Assembly: GCF_027531025.1 (NCBI RefSeq)
Contig: NZ_JAPZQX010000002.1
Coordinates: 1-64,000 of the forward strand
Source: Novosphingobium sp.
GTDB lineage: Bacteria; Pseudomonadota; Alphaproteobacteria; Sphingomonadales; Sphingomonadaceae
Reading direction: 5' to 3'
Length of the DNA stretch: 64,000 nucleotides
In this document: positions 63,185-64,000 of the stretch, one piece after another
How the letters are laid out: the number at the start of each line of letters is the position of its first letter
Numbering within the stretch: the first letter of the stretch is position 1
Program-made: the position numbers and the translations under genes
The notes under the pieces: model-generated
Databases searched by the model: none
The model's input: the letters and a program-made list of their open reading frames with translations, nothing else
Told to the model about the DNA's origin: nothing

Positions 63185-64000
63185 TCAGCGCGTGCCGAGC
63201 CCGCGCGCGATGATCCCGCGCAGGATTTCCCGCGTACCGCCGCGCAGTGACCAGCTGGGCGAATTGTGGACGATGTTCGCCAGGACCGAGGCATAGGCCC
63301 CGGCGGCGCGCGGATCGGCTTCCGCATCGATCAGTTCGCGGGCAATCTCGGGCAGGGCCTGTTCGAACAGTGCGCCCACGTCCTTGACGATCGCCGCCTG
63401 GAGGTTGGCGTTCTGGTGCTCCTGCAGCATCCCTGCGACCGAGCGCGACAGGCGGCGCAGCACGGCGAGGCGCGCGGTCACACGGCCCACGGTGATCTGC
63501 GCGGCATCGCTGTCACGACCTTTAAGCACCTCGATCAGTTGGACCATCAGCTCGATCGAGGAGAGGAAGCGTTCGGGGCCGGAGCGTTCGAACGCCAGCT
63601 CGCTCATCACCTGGTCCCAGCCCTGGCCCTCTTCACCGAGCAGCATATCGGCAGGGACAATCGCGTCCTCGAAATGCATTTCGTTGAAGTGGTGCTGGCC
63701 GGCCAGGTCAATGATCGGCTTGATCGTCAGACCGGGGGTGTTTTTGAGATCGACCAGCAGCTGGCTGGTGCCCATGTGGCGATCTGCCGGGGTGCCGCTG
63801 GTGCGGCAGAACAGGATCACATAGTCCGCTTCGTGGGCGAAGCTGGTCCAGACCTTGGTCCCCGTCACGCGATAGACATCGCCGTCCTTCACCGCCTTGG
63901 TGCGGGTGGCGGCAAGGTCGGAGCCTGAATCCGGCTCGCTCATCCCGATCCCGAACGACAGTTCGCCCGCCGCGATGCGCGGCAGGAAGGCCTGCTTCTG
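63185..64000 (-). CDS. Acyl-CoA dehydrogenase, C-terminal part (partial, runs off the window)
   Basis: The frame is open to base 64000 and its start lies outside. It contains GELSFGIGMSEPDSGSDLAA (FAD and substrate strand), TGTKVWTSFAHEADYVILF, FERSGPERFLSS (helix G region) and SWSLRGGTREILRGIIARGLG (FAD contact near the C-terminus). Such enzymes oxidise acyl-CoA to enoyl-CoA. The S/RGGT...REI ending and missing classical Glu position suggest the ACAD10/11 or steroid/aromatic-acid type rather than straight-chain beta-oxidation (inference). It lies 41 bases upstream of kynA in the same direction and may share its transcript. Confidence 0.9.
   Translation of the reverse strand, partial: QKQAFLPRIAAGELSFGIGMSEPDSGSDLAATRTKAVKDGDVYRVTGTKVWTSFAHEADYVILFCRTSGTPADRHMGTSQLLVDLKNTPGLTIKPIIDLAGQHHFNEMHFEDAIVPADMLLGEEGQGWDQVMSELAFERSGPERFLSSIELMVQLIEVLKGRDSDAAQITVGRVTARLAVLRRLSRSVAGMLQEHQNANLQAAIVKDVGALFEQALPEIARELIDAEADPRAAGAYASVLANIVHNSPSWSLRGGTREILRGIIARGLGTR

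Overview
The window is GC-rich, densely packed alphaproteobacterial chromosome. Gene content and protein style point to the order Sphingomonadales, probably Novosphingobium or a close relative: a large TonB-dependent receptor, sphingomonad-type FtsA and FtsQ, a SPOR protein next to ftsZ, a cobA-DUF2849-cysI-DUF934-cysH sulfur operon, and dispersed palindromes typical of sphingomonads. No CRISPR array, rRNA operon or prophage is visible. One tRNA gene, tRNA-Ala(CGC), is present.

Layout. Positions 1-6.3 kb are accessory: the end of an IS3-type element that appears to have cut off a secreted protein, a UPF0178 gene with an in-frame amber codon, a short PhnA-like protein, a stand-alone BLUF photoreceptor, an acetyltransferase, a Tat-exported S41-like protein and an aldehyde dehydrogenase. 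6.4-8 kb holds a small XRE regulator with tandem operator-like dyads, its membrane-protein partner and a phage-type lysozyme. 8-14.8 kb carries glnB-glnA behind a sigma-54-like promoter, argC, an SH3 protein, an M17 aminopeptidase, a lipoprotein and map. 15-20.6 kb carries ccmAB, phhB, an SDR, an AlkA-type glycosylase, a ferredoxin, a cysteine synthase and a DUF4350-like pair.

20.9-39.8 kb is a complete division and cell-wall (dcw) cluster: mraZ-rsmH-ftsL-ftsI-murE-murF-mraY-murD-ftsW-murG-murC-murB-ddl-ftsQ-ftsA-ftsZ. Nearly every junction is a 1- or 4-base stop/start overlap, so one long, translationally coupled mRNA probably supplies lipid II precursors, the septal synthase FtsW/FtsI and the Z-ring. 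A TPR-SPOR protein follows ftsZ and probably joins the divisome.

41.7-48.3 kb has YbjN, proC, a Bax-inhibitor-1 membrane protein, the tRNA, obgE, proB and an epimerase. 48.3-50.3 kb holds an amidohydrolase flanked by two tiny gene remnants (3' ends of cysH and of the epimerase), which look like the scar of a merged or duplicated locus. 50.4-56.9 kb is sulfur metabolism: assimilatory APS and sulfite reduction, siroheme synthesis, a MetC-like lyase and SseA. 57-64 kb has a Pro/Thr/Ala-rich membrane-anchored protein, queF, a TonB-dependent receptor, a kynurenine-pathway pair and a partial acyl-CoA dehydrogenase.

The points most worth a second look are the double-remnant scar at 50.12-50.30 kb, the degenerate nucleotide-binding motifs in FtsA, the in-frame amber codon in the UPF0178 gene, the XRE operator pair, the sigma-54 site before glnB, and an exact 23-base repeat shared by an intergenic region and a lysozyme gene. 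I did not see a clearly new multi-gene system.
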